This document shows, one piece after another, positions 44,081 to 47,834 of a DNA stretch of 47,834 bases. Source of the DNA: Halocaridina rubra (lineage: Eukaryota; Arthropoda; Malacostraca; Decapoda; Atyidae); the NCBI GenBank assembly GCA_037179515.1, contig JAXCGZ010021433.1, forward strand, positions 1 through 47,834, given 5' to 3'. Every line of letters begins with the position of its first letter. The first letter of the stretch is position 1. The translations under genes and the position numbers were made by a program. The notes below the pieces were generated by a model that did not search any database, was not told the DNA's origin, and worked only from the letters and a program-made list of their open reading frames with translations.

Positions 44081-44158
44081 TATATATTTTTTTTTTCCCA
44101 AAAAAAACCGTGATACAGTGAGAACGCGAACCAAGAAACGCGAATAACCGGGGGAACA

Positions 44159-44272
<114 letters not shown>

Positions 44273-44307
44273 GGAAAAGCCCATTAAATAAAACAACGAA
44301 AATATAT

Positions 44308-44417
44308 ATATATATAAAGTACTTATTAATTTCGTGACCTAAGCTGGTTACCGTATCAAAGTACTTTGATAAGGTGACCAGCTTAGGTCACGAAATTAAT
44401 AAGTACTTTATATATAT
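44308..44417. repeat. 110-bp near-perfect palindrome
   Basis: The centre lies between 44362 and 44363 (ATCAAAGTACTTTGAT). The arms are 55 bp with about two mismatches, outer ends TATATAAAGTACTT and AAGTACTTTATATA, and no spacer. Inner arm sequence: TTTCGTGACCTAAGCTGG. Confidence 0.9.
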
Positions 44418-44540
44418 GTATGTAGGTTGGCCATGGCACCAGCCGCCCGTTGAAAGACTACGACTGAAGGTATTAGGATGCAACTAGGACTGGTCCAGAC
44501 AGTTCCAGGTTGAATCTTCCTTCAGGACGGTTCTTTCCTC

Positions 44541-45428
44541 ATGCCTACATCTACACTGAATATTCTGGCATATTCATTACACATCTCTTGCTATTCCATT
44601 ACATTTGACAAGTCACAACATTCTGCACATCTGTCTCTTTTACTTCCTTTTCCTCACATTTTGTCATTATTTATGGAAGGTTCACAACTAATGGCCCCCA
44701 GTACCCGGCATAGTGGGGTGCGAAGAATCTCCGGGGATCGTGTTGACTCCACCATTGGCTTGAGGGCAGACACGCCTGGTGGTAGTAATGGTTCTGCTCT
44801 TAACCTTGCACCTCCCAATAGATCTGCTTCTTTCACTCTTCACCATTCATACATTCGTGAGCTGAACTCTAATCTTTCGTCTGTGGAACAGCACTTGGGC
44901 ACTTTCCTCCCTAACCTCCTCCTCCTATCTGAAACCCAGTTGTCTATACATGCTTCCACTGACCCTTTCCAAGTCTCCCACTATAATCTGTATACTCGTT
45001 TTCGTTCCAAAGGTGGGGTCTGTGCTTACTGCAACGTTAACACTCCTACTGTGAGGCTCATGGACCTTGAATCTCCTGACGTTGATGTTCTCTGGCTAAA
45101 AGTCTATCTCTCCACTACCACTATCATCCTTTGCTTCTGCTACTGTTCTCCAAACTCCACCGAGTTTGTGTCTTTCTTTGAATATCTCTCCTCGTGCCAT
45201 GAGTCCTTGCTATCTTCTCACCCACATGCCGAAGTTCTCTACATTGGAGACTTCAATGTACACCACAGTGAGTGGCTTCATTCTTCTCACACTGATGTAG
45301 GAGGAAGCGAGGCTCTTGCTTTCTCTATTACTCACGATCTGGAGCAAATTATCAAACATCCTACTCGTGTTCCTGATCGTCACGAACATGCTGCTAACAC
45401 TCTTGACCTTTTTTTTTTTTACTTCTAA
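44541..45428 (+). pseudogene. Jockey/I-like LINE: endonuclease region
   Basis: The frame is 295 codons; the endonuclease begins at about residue 97 (FTLHHSYIRELNSNLSSVEQ). LLLLSETQLS, YIGDFNVHHSEW (about 236-247) and ANTLDLFF are visible. The frame then ends in Phe codons from a run of about 13 T (45408-45420). Past the run the text continues in another frame with TSNPSNYSYSVLSPLGKSDH, the expected SDH motif. So the T run probably gained or lost one base. The first 90 codons are leader, not protein homology. Confidence 0.8.
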
Positions 45429-45439
45429 CCCTTCAAACT

Positions 45440-47748
45440 ACTCTTATTCCGTGCTTTCCCCTCTTGGTAAATCTGACCACTCTATGATCTCTGTCTCTTC
45501 CATTTTCGCTCCACCACCACCAATCCCACCTTTGGCACTTCGAGCGAACTCAGTATGAAAATTTGCGTAACATTCTCTTTGACTTTCCATGGGATGACTA
45601 CTGCTTTCGGTCCCGCAACCCTGATCGGGTAGCTGTAAAAGTTGCCGAGATCATGACCGCAGGAATGGAGGCGTACATCCCCTCTTCTACAAAAACTTTC
45701 TCTCCCCCTAAACCTTGGTTTGACCGTGCCTGCTCCATGGCTATCCAGGCTAGGAATCAGGCTCACCGATCTTACCAAGCCTCTCCTTCCGGTTTAACTC
45801 GCTCTGCTTTTATTATAGCTAGGAATCGCTGTACAGCTCAGATTCGAAGGTCTAAGGCTTCCTTTATAAGAAGGAAAGTTGATGACCTTAACTCCTCTCC
45901 CACTGACAAATGCTTCTGGTCCTTAGCCAAAAACTCTCCAAAAACTTCTGTAACTCAAGCTTTCCCCCTCTCATTCGTTCTGATGGTTCTATAGCTTGCT
46001 CTCCCACTAACAAAGCCACTCTCTTTGGCTCTCATTTTTCTGCCAACTCTTCTATCAACGATTCCAGCGCACCTGTTCCTCAGTCTTTTCCCCTCTCTAA
46101 CCCTATGCCCTCCCTTATCCTTTCTTCACGCAAAGTTCATAAGGTTCTTCGCTCACTAAAGAAAAACAAGGCATCTGGTCCCGATGGTATCCCTGCAAGG
46201 TTCCTTAAGGAGTTTGCAGATGAACTGGCTCCCGTGCTTTGCCGTCTTTTTCGCCTCATTCTGTCAACCAGTATCTATCCTTCATCTTGGAAGCATGCTC
46301 TAGTTCAACCTGTTCCTAAGAAGGGTGACCGCCCTATTCCTTCTAACTACCGACCTATTGCTCTAACCTCCTCTATTGCTAAAGTTTTCGAAACTTTGCT
46401 CAATGCTCACTTCTTGAAATGCCTTGAATCTAACTCACTTATCTCCGATCACCAGTACGGCTTCCGCAAGGCAAGATCCACTGGTGATCTCATGTCCTAT
46501 CTTACTCATGTATGGTCATCTTCTCTGAGGAACTATGGGGAATCCTTTGTCGTCGCCCTTGATATCTCTAAGGCTTTTGACAGAGTTTGGCACAAGGCTC
46601 TGTTGGCCAAACTCCCTGCCTATGGCTTTACCCCTTCTTTCTGTTCTCTGATTTCCAGTTTTCTTACTGACCGTTCTATATCTGTATTTGTTGATGGCGC
46701 GACATGTAGCCCTTTCTCTGTGTCCAGTGGTGTTCCACAGGGCTCTGTTCTTTCACCTACTCTCTTCCTTCTCTTCATCAATGATCTTCTACAATCCCCA
46801 TCTTCCTCTCTTCTTCATGCCTTTGCCGATGATTCTACCCTTCACTTTTCCTCTGCCTTTTCTTCTCAACCTTCATCTGTTACTCGTAATCAATCTCGTA
46901 TCACTCTTTCTTCTACTCTTAACTCCGATTTGCAGAGAGTATCTGAATGGGGCACTCAAAATTTAGTTAAATTCAATGCCTCCAAGACACAGTTTCTGGC
47001 TATCTCTTTATCTTCTTCTCCTCCTGATAACCTTATTGTCTTCGAAACTAATGAAATTTACCCTCTTAACTCTATCAATATATTAGGAATCCATATAGCC
47101 TCTAACTTGTCTTGGAGGAATCACATTATCCAAATTTCTAAATCTTCATCCAAAAAATTGGGGGTTTTGTTTCGTTTTCGTTATTACTTTTCCTCACTGC
47201 AGTTGCTTAAAATTTACAAAGGTCTTATCCGCCCCTGCTTAGAATATTGCTCACACATCTGGGGTGCTTCTTCCTTTACTTATCTTCTTGATAGGGTTGA
47301 ATCTAAGGCAGTCAGACTCATTAATGATCCTTCCCTTACTTCTAACCTGGATTCTCTCTCTCTTCGCCGTAAGGTATCTTCCCTTTCGCTTTTCTATCGC
47401 TACTACTTCCATCGCTGCTCTGATGAGTTGGCGAGTTGCATCCCTCCTCCACTGCCGAGGTTGCGTAAGACTCGCCAAGCGGCCTCATCTCACAGGTACT
47501 GTGTGGAGATTTGTAGCTCGCGGATTGGTCGGTGCAGCGACTGCTTCTTCCCATCTACCTCCAGACTCTGGAACTCTCTTCCTCCTTCTGTCTTTCCTAG
47601 TTCTTATGACCTTTCATCCTTCAAAAGCAGATCTATCGTCATCTCAGAGCCTAGTCCTCCATATCTCTGGGTCCTCTTTACTTTGACTGTTTTTTCTGTC
47701 TGTCGTTTTCCTTTGTGTGACATTACCTCTTCTCTGCCTTGCCCTTAA
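45440..47748 (+). pseudogene. Jockey/I-like LINE: linker and reverse transcriptase
   Basis: The linker runs in one frame to about 45940 (FDFPWDDYCFRSRNPDRV, KPWFDRACSMAIQARNQAH), then a one-base loss shifts to the frame of 45910-47748. RT motifs: KASGPDGIPARFLKEF, NYRPIALTSSIAKVFE, ALDISKAFDRVWHKALL, SSGVPQGSVLSPTLF, FADDSTLHF, then LGIHIASNLSWRNHI and IRPCLEYCSHIWGA. The C-terminal region has SRLWNSLPPSVF. RT core residues including FADD are kept. Close to intact; recently broken. Confidence 0.85.
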
Positions 47749-47834
47749 CCTTTTTCTTTTCCTTCGTCTTGGTATTTTCTCGTGCCCGGGCCTTTGTTGA
47801 TGAGGGCAGTTTCTGCCTGTCCCGGTGTCACACT

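Larger units (their letters stand above)
44425..47834 (+). mobile_element. Jockey/I-like LINE, nearly complete, runs to the window edge
   Basis: Leader from GGTTGGCCATGGCACCAGCC (44425), endonuclease, RT and 3' UTR ending GCCCGGGCCTTTGTTGATGA and CCCGGTGTCACACT at the edge. Two small frame breaks disable it. The poly-A tail, if any, is outside the window. No ORF1 is seen. Confidence 0.85.

Overview
The window looks like nuclear DNA of an arthropod, most likely a decapod crustacean. This rests on AT-rich sequence, very long (TA)n and (CT)n tracts, several tRNA-derived SINE families, CR1-, RTE- and Jockey/I-like LINEs, a Ty3/Gypsy element and spliced or C2H2 zinc-finger host genes. The taxon is inferred from this style; no diagnostic host gene settles it.

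Host genes are few. A C2H2 zinc-finger ORF lies at 6583-7431 (+), directly downstream of decayed fingers that seem to be the lost 5' half of the same gene. A larger C2H2 protein (708 aa, 12 fingers, with an N-terminal array of about 13 twelve-residue repeats) lies at 24160-26286 (+). A two-coding-exon FBXO7/nutcracker-like F-box gene lies on the minus strand (exon 2 at 31625-32906, exon 1 at 33987-34111). The two zinc-finger proteins share a CxxC-X25/26-CxxC module after the last finger and a sumoylation-like site near the C-terminus, so they may be paralogues.

The rest is mostly mobile DNA. By region: 1.07-1.31 kb, a small TIR element with TA duplications; 1.66-4.29 kb (-), a CR1-like LINE with an intact endonuclease/RT reading frame but both ends missing; 4.7-9.9 kb, a cluster of tRNA-derived SINEs plus an RTE 3' fragment around the first zinc-finger gene; 10.04-10.36 kb, a second TIR element; 10.54-15.35 kb, a decayed Gypsy element with two LTRs of about 140 bp; 16.29-21.78 kb, a nearly full-length decayed CR1-like LINE broken by three later insertions.

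Further right: 22.80-23.66 kb is a fold-back repeat with a relative at 35.5-36.4 kb; 26.36-26.67 kb is a head-to-head SINE pair just after the second zinc-finger gene; 37.3-38.05 kb (-) is a different CR1/L2-type LINE tail; 38.65-39.34 kb holds inverted fragments of a Jockey/I-like LINE; 40.0-41.4 kb holds two tandem duplications and an inverted repeat; 41.65-42.89 kb (-) is a Tigger/pogo-type transposase relic; 42.97-44.16 kb is a 1.19-kb palindromic element with TIRs; 44.31-44.42 kb is a 110-bp near-perfect palindrome; 44.43 kb to the window end is a nearly complete Jockey/I-like LINE whose 3' end runs to the edge.

There is no operon-like functional unit. The genes sit singly within transposon-rich DNA, and the main interest is how repeats nest, mirror one another and contact gene ends.
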